Source: Clostridiales bacterium (GTDB lineage: Bacteria; Bacillota; Clostridia; Lachnospirales; Lachnospiraceae). From it: a DNA stretch of 7,044 bases. Made by a program: the position numbers and the translations under genes. Under the pieces are notes generated by a model. That model did no database searches. It saw only the letters and a program-made list of their open reading frames with translations, and had not been told where the DNA came from. The DNA is taken from contig JAHZAR010000113.1 in NCBI GenBank assembly GCA_019423835.1, positions 1-7,044 of the forward strand, in the 5' to 3' direction. Below, piece by piece: positions 1-6,164 of this stretch (the first letter of the stretch is position 1; every line of letters begins with the position of its first letter).

Positions 1-260
1 TTTGCCACGCGGATCAGATTCTCGTAATACTCAGCCCTGGTACACATCTGATAGCTGCCTGAGAGCTCAATGATGCGAAGGCCTCTCTTTTCCCTGTCAT
101 ATCGCCTGGATAGCCCGGCCACAGCCTCCTTTGCCTCCTCCTCGCCTTTTCCGATAGCTGCGGCAAGCTGCCTAAGCTCCACCGATTTTCCCATGGTAAA
201 AAGAACTGCCTCCACGATAGCCTCTTCCCTCTTAAATTCTGCTCCCTCTTTCTTATCCAT
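1..260 (-). CDS. scpB: Segregation and condensation protein B, N-terminal part (cut by window edge)
   Basis: ScpB is a kleisin-interacting (KITE) subunit of the Smc-ScpAB condensin, which compacts and helps segregate the chromosome; it dimerises and binds ScpA. Only the first 86 residues are in the window and the 3' end lies beyond position 1. The translation starts MDKKEGAEFKREEAIVEAVL and shows the first winged-helix region (EAVLFTMGKSVELRQLAAAI), then RYDREKRGLRIIELSGSYQM and CTRAEYYENLIRVA. The short 'YQMCTRAEYY' stretch is typical of clostridial ScpB. The start at 260 is fixed by an in-frame TAA one codon upstream and by a GGGAG ribosome binding site just before it. scpA lies 80 bases upstream on the same strand, the usual scpAB order. 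An out-of-frame ATG at 316 with a better ribosome binding site runs into this gene (see findings). Confidence 0.93.
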   Translation of the reverse strand, partial: MDKKEGAEFKREEAIVEAVLFTMGKSVELRQLAAAIGKGEEEAKEAVAGLSRRYDREKRGLRIIELSGSYQMCTRAEYYENLIRVA

Positions 261-340
261 CGCTTATCTCCCGCTTCTATGTCACTGCTTCCATGCCGTC
301 TGTTCTGTTTTGGCATGCTTCCTCCTCATTCACCCTTCTG

Positions 341-1123
341 TCATCCGGCTCCCTGATTTTCTTCGGATTGGGCATCCTCCAAATCCAGCGCCTCTATGTA
401 CATATCATCGTCTATGGATGCCTGCGACAGACGGATTCTCCCCACCTTCATCAGTTCCAGCACTGCCAGAAAGGACACGACAATCTCCATCCTGTCCCTG
501 GAGTATCCCAGCATTTCCCGGAAACTGAACTTCCTGTTCTTTCTGGCATAGGACAGTACAAAGGTAAGCTTTTCTTCCAGGCTCACCGGCTCCTTTTTTA
601 TGGTGCCAAAACTGCTTCTCACCGGATCTCTCCTGTTTTCACCTCTCCGGAGCACAGACTCAAATATTTCCTGGAGCTTTGCCAGAGTCAGACCGTCCAG
701 CAGGCTGTCCAAATCTGCCGGCGGCTCATATTTTGCCACCTCCTCGGGAATGGTGGGCCCTTTAAACAGGAGGCGCTCTGCCCCCTCCTCCATATCCTCC
801 AGCTCTCTGGCCATAAATTTATACATCTTATATTCCAGCAGGCGCTTTACCAGCTCCGCCCTCGGATCTTCCTCTTCCCTCTCCGGCTTTTCCTCCTTGG
901 GAAGCAGCATCCTTGCCTTGATATCCAGCAGCGTAGCCGCCATCACCAGAAACTCGCTGACCAAATCCAGATCCCTGGTATCCATATGGTTCACATAGTC
1001 TAAATACTGCTCCGTGATCGTCACAATCGGAATATCGTATATGCTTACCTTATTCTTTTCAATCAGATGCAGAAGCAGATCGAGAGGCCCCTCGAAATGC
1101 TCCAGCTTGTAAGAAATTCCCAT
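341..1123 (-). CDS. scpA: Segregation and condensation protein A (kleisin)
   Basis: ScpA is the kleisin that bridges the two heads of the Smc dimer and, with ScpB, forms the bacterial condensin acting on the nucleoid. The 260-residue product has the family's normal length. The N-terminal domain (about 5-75) carries the hallmark FEGPLDLLLHLIEKNKVSIYDIPI region and EFLVMAATLLDIKARMLLP. A charged linker follows (about 76-135), then a C-terminal winged helix (about 185-245, ending GRIRLSQ) that contacts the Smc head. The frame is open 27 codons further, to an ATG at 1204. I chose the ATG at 1123 because homology begins at MGISYKLEHFEG, a GGGGGACGGAG ribosome binding site precedes it, and the upstream ATG lies between the -10 and -35 boxes of the apparent promoter. 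scpB follows 80 bases downstream. Confidence 0.96.
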   Translation of the reverse strand: MGISYKLEHFEGPLDLLLHLIEKNKVSIYDIPIVTITEQYLDYVNHMDTRDLDLVSEFLVMAATLLDIKARMLLPKEEKPEREEEDPRAELVKRLLEYKMYKFMARELEDMEEGAERLLFKGPTIPEEVAKYEPPADLDSLLDGLTLAKLQEIFESVLRRGENRRDPVRSSFGTIKKEPVSLEEKLTFVLSYARKNRKFSFREMLGYSRDRMEIVVSFLAVLELMKVGRIRLSQASIDDDMYIEALDLEDAQSEENQGAG

Positions 1124-1138
1124 GTTCTCCGTCCCCCG

Positions 1139-1152
1139 GGCGTTTTCACGCC
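1139..1152 (-). other. Small GNRA-tetraloop hairpin in scpA leader
   Basis: Read on the minus strand, GGCGT-GAAA-ACGCC forms a 5-bp stem with a GAAA tetraloop. It ends about 15 bases before the scpA start and directly abuts the G-rich ribosome binding region. It lies downstream of the predicted transcription start, so it should be present in the mRNA. It may stabilise the 5' end or space the ribosome site; a function is only inferred. Confidence 0.45.
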
Positions 1153-1181
1153 TGTCATCCGTCCATTTTCCATAAAGTTTC

Positions 1182-1210
1182 AGTATACCAGATTTTCTTG
1201 TCAAAGTAAA
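1182..1210 (-). promoter_or_regulatory. Extended -10 sigma-A-type promoter for scpA
   Basis: Read on the minus strand, TTTACT (1210-1205) is separated by exactly 17 bases from TATACT (1187-1182). TGG immediately before the -10 gives the extended TGn motif. Transcription would start near 1175, leaving a leader of about 50 bases before the scpA ATG at 1123. The tighter TTGACA inside the spacer is too close to the -10 to serve as its -35. The prediction rests on consensus match and position only. Confidence 0.7.
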
Positions 1211-1276
1211 CCTGGTTCATACATCCTGACCGGCCCGCCGCTGCCGTTCCTGCTTCTGAGGCGGCAGACTGTGCTG

Positions 1277-2161
1277 TTACCCCAGATTCATACGGGCAAG
1301 CTCAATAAAGCGCTCCATCTCCCCCGTTTTCCACTTGTCCTTGTGGTAAAAAATCTGGCTGTACATAACCAGATGGAAATCCTGTACGTCGAGTACCGCC
1401 AGCTCTCCGGCCTCCACACTCTCCCTGACGGCAAAATACGGCAGGTAGGAAATCCCTCTGTTCTTTTTTATCATATTGATGATAAACTCTGTATTGCTGA
1501 TTTCCAGATAGGGTGTCAGCGTAATGTTCCTGGATTCCAGAAATTCATCCAGCTCTCTTCTGTAATTTTCATCCTTCTCCGTCAGAAAAAACGGTTCCCC
1601 CAGAAGCTCCTCCACCTGAACTCCCCGTTTTCCGGCCTGAGGGGAGGAGGGGGCGCTCACAAATACAATGGGCTCCCGCACCTCCATCACCTTTTGCCAG
1701 CGGTTGTTGTATCTTGGCCGATCCAGAAAATAGATGAGATCCAACTCATTGTACTCCATCTTTTCAATCAGCTCCTTGGGCGTCGCCACTGTAATTTTCA
1801 GCGGAACCTTGGGATAGTGCTGGCGGAAATAGTGAAAGATGGGAGACAGCTTTGACAGGCAGATGGATTCCAGCGTCCCGATGTGCAGGGGATTGTGAAG
1901 ATCCTCCTCCTTTTTTACTGCATACTTTGCCCGGTTTACCTCCTGAAGAACCCGCCCTGCATAGTCATAAAACTGTCTCCCCTGGGCAGTCAGGGAGATT
2001 TTCTTTCCCATCCGCTCAAACAGCTTCACCTCCAGCTCTCTCTCCAGCTGGCGGATCTGTACAGTCACCGCTGACTGGGAGTAACCCAGAAGCTCTGCTG
2101 CTTTGGAAAAACTCATCACCTGTGTAATTGCTATAAATGTCTGGATTTGTCTCAGCTCCAT
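1277..2161 (-). CDS. LysR-family transcriptional regulator, probable regulator of the divergent serine operon
   Basis: A 294-residue LysR-type regulator of standard length. Residues 1-65 are the winged helix-turn-helix, with the family signature FSKAAELLGYSQSAVTVQIR and LERELEVKLFER...ISLTAQG. A linker helix follows (about 66-88), and residues 90-290 are the two-lobed effector-binding domain (opening LHIGTLESICLSKLSPIF). I placed the start at 2161 (MELRQIQTF). The frame is open to an ATG at 2197, but that start has no ribosome binding site, whereas AAAGGGG lies before 2161. The gene is transcribed divergently from the symporter/sdaAB/sdaAA operon with 207 bases between the starts. For LysR proteins this arrangement usually means control of the neighbour plus autoregulation. 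The effector is unknown; serine or a related metabolite is an inference from context. Confidence 0.93.
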   Translation of the reverse strand: MELRQIQTFIAITQVMSFSKAAELLGYSQSAVTVQIRQLERELEVKLFERMGKKISLTAQGRQFYDYAGRVLQEVNRAKYAVKKEEDLHNPLHIGTLESICLSKLSPIFHYFRQHYPKVPLKITVATPKELIEKMEYNELDLIYFLDRPRYNNRWQKVMEVREPIVFVSAPSSPQAGKRGVQVEELLGEPFFLTEKDENYRRELDEFLESRNITLTPYLEISNTEFIINMIKKNRGISYLPYFAVRESVEAGELAVLDVQDFHLVMYSQIFYHKDKWKTGEMERFIELARMNLG

Positions 2162-2219
2162 CTGGACATATTCCCCTTTAGTATTAATTTTTTTCAATCT
2201 GTCTATATATTTTATGAAT

Positions 2220-2249
2220 TTGAATTATGCATATTGATTATGATACAAT
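2220..2249 (+). promoter_or_regulatory. Extended -10 promoter of the serine operon
   Basis: TTGAAT (2220-2225) and TACAAT (2244-2249) are 18 bases apart. TGA at 2241-2243 supplies the extended -10 TGn element. The expected start is near 2256, giving a leader of about 110 bases before the symporter ATG. The surrounding stretch (about 2170-2250) is very AT-rich compared with the genes. The regulator's own promoter must lie in the same stretch on the other strand, but no convincing pair of boxes was identified for it. Confidence 0.65.
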
Positions 2250-2250
2250 A
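2232..2250. promoter_or_regulatory. Candidate LysR-type operator overlapping the -10 box
   Basis: TATTG-N9-CAATA is a perfect 5-bp dyad that contains the T-N11-A pattern (T at 2235, A at 2247) typical of LysR boxes. It sits between two divergent genes, one of which encodes a LysR regulator. It covers the operon's -10 element, so binding here would fit repression or the promoter-proximal activation site. Chance occurrence in AT-rich DNA cannot be excluded. Confidence 0.4.
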
Positions 2251-2293
2251 GTGCCACGAAGACGTCAATCGTGATCTTGCCAGGCAGTCACAC

Positions 2294-2331
2294 AGAGGCG
2301 GCTGCACGGGAGCGCCTGCGCATCCGCCTCT
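2294..2331 (+). other. GC-rich leader hairpin upstream of the symporter gene
   Basis: AGAGGCGG (2294-2301) pairs perfectly with CCGCCTCT (2324-2331) across a 22-base loop. The left arm's AGGCG could instead pair with CGCCT at 2313-2317, so two folds compete. A second, imperfect hairpin precedes it (GTGA 2271-2274 with TCAC 2288-2291, and inner TGC/GCA). Both lie in the predicted leader between the promoter and the ribosome site at 2351-2356. The stem is followed by a pyrimidine stretch (TTCCTTCTC) but no run of T, so it is not a classical terminator. No known riboswitch or T-box was recognised. Confidence 0.4.
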
Positions 2332-2368
2332 TCCTTCTCAAACCAATACAAAGGAGAGTTTTGTACTT

Positions 2369-3580
2369 ATGGAAAAGAAAAAGAAAAAGCTCGGCCTTGT
2401 TCCAAGGCTGATCATTGCCATTATTCTCGGTATTCTGATCGGGCAGTTCCTTCCGGAGCCTGTCTGCCGTGCGGTAGTAACTGCATCCGGTATTTTCAGT
2501 ACCTTTCTGAAATTTGTCATCCCTCTTATGATCTTAGCATACGTCACCATGGGAATCGCCGATCTGTCCCAGGGTGCCGGAAAGCTGCTTCTCATAACGG
2601 TTGCCATTGCCTACGCTTCCACCCTTGCGGCAGGCTCCTGCTCCTATCTGGTTGCAAGGAATCTGTTTCCGCACTTTATGAGCGAGGGCGCCATGGAGCA
2701 GATCGCCGCCACAGCCGGCGTCTCCCTTGAAACCTACTTCAGCATCTCCATTATCCCCTTAATGGACACGCTTTCCGCCGTAGTTTTCGCCTTTATGCTG
2801 GGACTCTGCCTGTCCACCATGAGAGGAAGGGAAATCGGCGACACCCTTTACAATGGCATGAAAGACTTCTCCGGCATCATCGACAAGGTGCTGCACACTG
2901 CCATTATCCCCTTCCTTCCGCTCTACATCTGCGGAACCTTTGTGGATATGACCCGTTCCGGAAAGACTTTCGCGATTCTCAGCATTCTCTGGAAGGTATT
3001 CCTGGTTGTAATTGCCATGCACCTGATCTGCATTGGCGTGCAGTTTATTCTGGCAGGAATTATCAGCCGCAAGAATCCGGTCAGCCTGATTCGGAACCAG
3101 ATTCCGGGCTACACCACCGCCCTCGGCACCCAGTCCTCCGCAGCCACCATTCCGGTCAACCTGGAGTGTGCCAAGGCCGACGGCGTCTGTGAGCAGATCC
3201 GCAATTTCGTCGTTCCGCTCTGTGCCAATATCCACATGGCAGGCTCCATGATCACCATTACAGCCTGCGCTACTGCCGTCTGTCTGATGAACCAGATTCC
3301 CATCAGCCTGTCCACGGTCGTTCCCTTTATCATGACTCTGGGCATTGCGATGGTGGCTTCACCGGGTGCTCCGGGCGGTTCTATCATGACTGCCCTTCCG
3401 TTCCTGTACATGATTTTCGGCCCCACAGCCGGCGATCCGGACGGTCCTATCTGCGCCATTATGGTGGCCCTCTACATTACCCAGGATTCCTTCGGAACAG
3501 CCTGCAATGTATCCGGCGACAATGCCATCGGCGTGATTGTAGACACTATCTATCACAGATTCATCGAAAAAAACGCTTAG
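2369..3580 (+). CDS. DAACS/SLC1-family amino acid:cation symporter, probable serine (neutral amino acid) transporter
   Basis: A 403-residue multispanning inner-membrane protein of the dicarboxylate/amino acid:cation symporter family. It starts MEKKKKKLG, a basic cytoplasmic tip, then hydrophobic helices. Family landmarks are the first re-entrant hairpin tip TQSSAATIP (254-262), IHMAGS (288-293) where glutamate carriers have NMDGT, the second hairpin SPGAPGG (331-337), and TQDSFGTACNVSGDN (371-385) in the last helix. The arginine that binds the side-chain carboxylate of acidic substrates in GltPh (R397) aligns with Gly376, while Asp373, Thr377, Asn380 and Asp384 are kept. This points to a neutral substrate, as in the serine/threonine carrier SstT. 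The sdaAB/sdaAA genes directly downstream strengthen serine as substrate. Its ribosome site AAGGAG (2351-2356) is 12 bases from the ATG, rather far. Substrate is inferred; family is secure. Confidence 0.9.
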   Translation: MEKKKKKLGLVPRLIIAIILGILIGQFLPEPVCRAVVTASGIFSTFLKFVIPLMILAYVTMGIADLSQGAGKLLLITVAIAYASTLAAGSCSYLVARNLFPHFMSEGAMEQIAATAGVSLETYFSISIIPLMDTLSAVVFAFMLGLCLSTMRGREIGDTLYNGMKDFSGIIDKVLHTAIIPFLPLYICGTFVDMTRSGKTFAILSILWKVFLVVIAMHLICIGVQFILAGIISRKNPVSLIRNQIPGYTTALGTQSSAATIPVNLECAKADGVCEQIRNFVVPLCANIHMAGSMITITACATAVCLMNQIPISLSTVVPFIMTLGIAMVASPGAPGGSIMTALPFLYMIFGPTAGDPDGPICAIMVALYITQDSFGTACNVSGDNAIGVIVDTIYHRFIEKNA

Positions 3581-3599
3581 ACAAAGGGAGTTTTATCTT

Positions 3600-4271
3600 A
3601 TGGCTTTTATCAGTGTATTTGACGTGCTGGGGCCCAACATGATCGGGCCTTCCAGCTCCCACACAGCCGGAGCGGCCTCCATCGCCCTCCTGGCCCGGAA
3701 AATGATGCCGGGAGGAACCTTAAAGCAGGTGGACTTCACCCTGTATGGCTCCTTTGCCAAAACCTACCGGGGCCACGGCACTGACCGGGCACTGCTCGGC
3801 GGAATCATGGGATTTCACACAGATGACAAGAGGATTCCTGACTCCTTCTCCATCGCCGCTACCCGCGGACTTGCATATACCTTCACCCCTGATGAGACGG
3901 AAACAGAGATCCATCCCAATACCGTCGACATCCGCATGACCAGTGACTCAGGCCGTGTGATGACAGTGCGCGGCGAATCTCTGGGCGGCGGAAAAGTCCG
4001 CATTACCCGCATCAATCAGGTGGAAGTGGATTTCTCAGGCGAGTACAACACGCTGATCGTGATCCAGAAGGACAGGCAGGGAGTCATCGCCCACATCACC
4101 GACTGCCTGAACCGGGCCAATATCAACATCGCCTTCCTGAAGCTCTTCCGCGAATCCAAGGGGAGCACTGCCTACAGTATTGTGGAATTTGACGGGATTC
4201 TCCCTGAGGGCATCCCGGACCGGATCAGGGAAAATCCTGATGTGGAAGATGTTATGCTGATACAACTGTAA
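3600..4271 (+). CDS. sdaAB: L-serine dehydratase, iron-sulfur-dependent, beta subunit
   Basis: The beta subunit of the oxygen-sensitive [4Fe-4S] L-serine ammonia-lyase, which converts L-serine to pyruvate and ammonia in the cytoplasm. Its 223 residues are close to the usual length for the two-subunit Gram-positive type. The N-terminal domain (1 to about 140) has the signature GPNMIGPSSSHTAGAAS (11-27), GHGTDRALLGG (58-68) and HPNT (105-108). An ACT domain follows at about 149-223 (YNTLIVIQKDRQGVIAHITD...), a fold that often binds amino acids and supports assembly or regulation. It starts 19 bases after the symporter stop with ribosome site AAAGGGAG (3583-3590), so the genes are almost certainly co-transcribed. 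sdaAA follows 12 bases after its stop. Confidence 0.97.
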   Translation: MAFISVFDVLGPNMIGPSSSHTAGAASIALLARKMMPGGTLKQVDFTLYGSFAKTYRGHGTDRALLGGIMGFHTDDKRIPDSFSIAATRGLAYTFTPDETETEIHPNTVDIRMTSDSGRVMTVRGESLGGGKVRITRINQVEVDFSGEYNTLIVIQKDRQGVIAHITDCLNRANINIAFLKLFRESKGSTAYSIVEFDGILPEGIPDRIRENPDVEDVMLIQL

Positions 4272-4283
4272 GGGAGGAAGAAC

Positions 4284-5156
4284 ATGGATTTTAAAAATGG
4301 AAAAGAATTGCTGAAATTGTGCCAGACGCACCACCTCCCCATCTCCGAGGTGATGAAGCGCAGAGAATGCGAACTGGGCGAAACTACTCCCGATCTCATC
4401 TGCGACCGCATGAAGCGGGTGCTGGAAATTATGAAGGAAGCTGCCTTCTCCCCGATCCGCTCTCCGAAAAAGTCCATGGGCGGGCTCATCGGCGGGGAAG
4501 CCAGACTTTTGAGTGAACACCGGGCTAAGGGAAAGGATATCGGAGGCGGCGTGCTCGACCGGGGCATCGCCTACGCCATGGCTGTTCTGGAGGTCAACGC
4601 CTCCATGGGCCTCATTGTGGCAGCTCCCACGGCCGGCTCCTCCGGCATTGTCCCCGGCCTCATACTGGCCTTAAAGGAGGAATATCACATCTCTGACGAC
4701 AGAATCGTTGACGTGCTGTTCAATGCCGGGGCCGTGGGCTACCTGGCTATGCGAAACGCCACCGTGGCCGGAGCCGTGGGGGGATGTCAGGCTGAGGTTG
4801 GCGTTGCGTCGGCCATGGCCGCCTCCGCCGCGGTGGAGCTGATGGGAGGCTCCCCATCCCAGTGTCTGGATGCGGCATCCACAGTTCTTATGAATATGCT
4901 GGGCCTTGTCTGCGATCCCATCGGAGGTCTGGTGGAGTGTCCCTGCCAGGGGCGGAACGCCGCAGGAGTTGCAAACGCCCTGGTGGCCGCAGAGCTGGCC
5001 CTCAGCCATGTACGCCAGCTCATCCCCTTTGATGAGATGCTGGATGTGATGTACAACGTGGGAAGACGTCTCCCTCCGGAACTGCGTGAAACAGCCATGG
5101 GAGGCTGCGCCGCTTCCCCCTCTGCCTGCAGTCTATGCGGCAAATGCCCGTCATAA
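4284..5156 (+). CDS. sdaAA: L-serine dehydratase, iron-sulfur-dependent, alpha (catalytic, cluster-binding) subunit
   Basis: The alpha subunit carries the catalytic [4Fe-4S] cluster and, with SdaAB, deaminates L-serine to pyruvate. It has 290 residues, slightly short for the family. Key regions are KSMGGLIGGEA (63-73), APTAGSSGIVPG (114-125), NATVAGAVGGCQAEVG (158-173), CDPIGGLVECPCQGRN (210-225). Cys168, Cys210 and Cys221 are spaced 42 and 11 residues apart, exactly as the cluster ligands of the Legionella enzyme (C343, C385, C396), so the cluster site looks intact. The C-terminus, after ETAMGGCAASPSA, is a cysteine-rich CSLCGKCPS (CX2CX2C, residues 282-288). Ribosome site GGGAGG lies six bases before the ATG. 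It is the last gene of the operon, followed by a strong hairpin. Confidence 0.97.
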   Translation: MDFKNGKELLKLCQTHHLPISEVMKRRECELGETTPDLICDRMKRVLEIMKEAAFSPIRSPKKSMGGLIGGEARLLSEHRAKGKDIGGGVLDRGIAYAMAVLEVNASMGLIVAAPTAGSSGIVPGLILALKEEYHISDDRIVDVLFNAGAVGYLAMRNATVAGAVGGCQAEVGVASAMAASAAVELMGGSPSQCLDAASTVLMNMLGLVCDPIGGLVECPCQGRNAAGVANALVAAELALSHVRQLIPFDEMLDVMYNVGRRLPPELRETAMGGCAASPSACSLCGKCPS

Positions 5157-5171
5157 CTGACTGCGCTGCCT

Positions 5172-5226
5172 GAAAAGGGAGAAGGCTTTCTGTGATTTCA
5201 CGGAACAGAAAGCCTTCTCCCTTTTC
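5172..5226. terminator. Bidirectional terminator between convergent sdaAA and phosphoesterase genes
   Basis: A perfect 22-bp inverted repeat (arms 5172-5193 and 5205-5226) encloses an 11-base loop. The stem is GC-rich inside and ends in AAAA/TTTT, so the transcript of either strand ends its stem with a U run. It begins 16 bases after the sdaAA stop and ends one base before the stop codon of the converging phosphoesterase gene, so it can end both transcripts. Confidence 0.9.
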
Positions 5227-5227
5227 T

Positions 5228-6094
5228 CTATCTGCCCTTCAGCCTGATATGCACCAGCTGAGGTTTATTGTTCAGTCTTATATTGATCGAGTGGGTCCCC
5301 AGGCCCCGGCTTACGATCATGGTCTTTTTCTCCCTGTCAAATCTTCCCGCGCACCACGGCAGAAAAAACTGATACTGGGGCGTCATAATGCCTCCCAGAA
5401 GGGGGAGGCGGATGGTGCCGCCGTGAAAATGGCCGCAGAGCGTCAGATCGGCTCCCCATCTCCGGCAGCAGTCAAAAAACAGAGGTGAATGGAGCATCAG
5501 AATCTGAAATCTTTCCCGGTCAGCCTTCCCCACACGGCGTTCCAGCTCCCCCTCCTCCATCTGCGGCACCGTAAAGCGGTGGCGGTAATAGCGCTCTTTC
5601 ATATTGCAGCCTGTGATTCTCAGATCCTCTCCCACACAGGCCGAGCGGTCTGACAGATAGATGACTCCTGCCCGCTCAAGGGCCTCACGAAACCGGTCAT
5701 AGCAGTCTCCGTAGTGCTCTCTCTCCCGGTTCATCCTCTCCTCATGGTTGCCGTTTGCATAGTATACCGGATACTTTGACGCCAGTCTCTCCACCAGGTT
5801 CAGGCAGACCGTAAGATCCAGCTTTCCCTTTTTGCATACCATCATATCCCCGCCGATCAGCACCGCATCCGGGCGAATCCCGTCAATCGCCCTGAGAAGC
5901 CTTTCGTTTTCCTCCCCGAACTCATTGCTATGTAGGTCGGAGAGAAACACAAGGTTCCTCTCCGGCGTTCTGAGTTTATCTGACGAAATCTCAAACGTTT
6001 CTGTGACAAAATGACGCTTTTCGTATTCTGAGCGGGCAAAAGTGGCCGCTGCCGCTGCAAACAGAGCTGCTGCCGCTGTCCTGAATAAGTCCAT
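5228..6094 (-). CDS. Membrane-anchored calcineurin-like metallophosphoesterase (YkuE-type)
   Basis: A 288-residue phosphohydrolase of the calcineurin-like superfamily with all dimetal-site motifs: DLH (53-55), GGD (81-83), GNHE (115-118), LHSP with His202, and GHFHGG (221-226). The N-terminus is an alanine-rich hydrophobic stretch (about 6-20), read as a membrane anchor or uncleaved signal, followed by a basic segment. This layout matches YkuE-like proteins, which act near the membrane on phosphoesters; the substrate here cannot be told from sequence. Six to seven cysteines are scattered through the domain without a recognised motif. The ATG at 6094 is fixed by GGAGGAATT directly before it. 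It lies 70 bases downstream of rubrerythrin on the same strand with no hairpin between, so co-transcription is likely, though no functional link is apparent. Confidence 0.9.
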   Translation of the reverse strand: MDLFRTAAAALFAAAAATFARSEYEKRHFVTETFEISSDKLRTPERNLVFLSDLHSNEFGEENERLLRAIDGIRPDAVLIGGDMMVCKKGKLDLTVCLNLVERLASKYPVYYANGNHEERMNREREHYGDCYDRFREALERAGVIYLSDRSACVGEDLRITGCNMKERYYRHRFTVPQMEEGELERRVGKADRERFQILMLHSPLFFDCCRRWGADLTLCGHFHGGTIRLPLLGGIMTPQYQFFLPWCAGRFDREKKTMIVSRGLGTHSINIRLNNKPQLVHIRLKGR

Positions 6095-6164
6095 AATTCC
6101 TCCAATCTCTGAATGCCCGGCCTGGCCTTCTGCGCTTTCTCCGCCTTTTTTATCCTGCTGCCTT

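Noticed and set aside
1124..1204. Upstream in-frame start for scpA at 1204 giving a 287-residue protein
   Set aside because: The extra 27 residues do not look like ScpA, no ribosome site precedes the ATG, and it lies inside the apparent promoter, upstream of the expected transcript start.
1241..1267. Hairpin CTGCCG/CGGCAG downstream of the LysR gene as its terminator
   Set aside because: The stem is interrupted and, on the regulator's transcript, is followed by GC-rich sequence rather than a U run, so it is not a convincing intrinsic terminator.
293..1855. Long plus-strand open frames across scpB/scpA and the LysR gene (293-1003, 1067-1855)
   Set aside because: They lie antisense to well-recognised genes, have no family-like motifs and carry the composition expected of shadow frames.
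2162..2197. Upstream in-frame start for the LysR regulator at 2197
   Set aside because: No ribosome site precedes it, and the LysR domain begins at MELRQIQTF with AAAGGGG ahead of 2161.
2759..3235. Minus-strand open frames across the symporter and sda genes
   Set aside because: They overlap clearly conserved genes on the opposite strand and show no domain-like pattern or ribosome sites.
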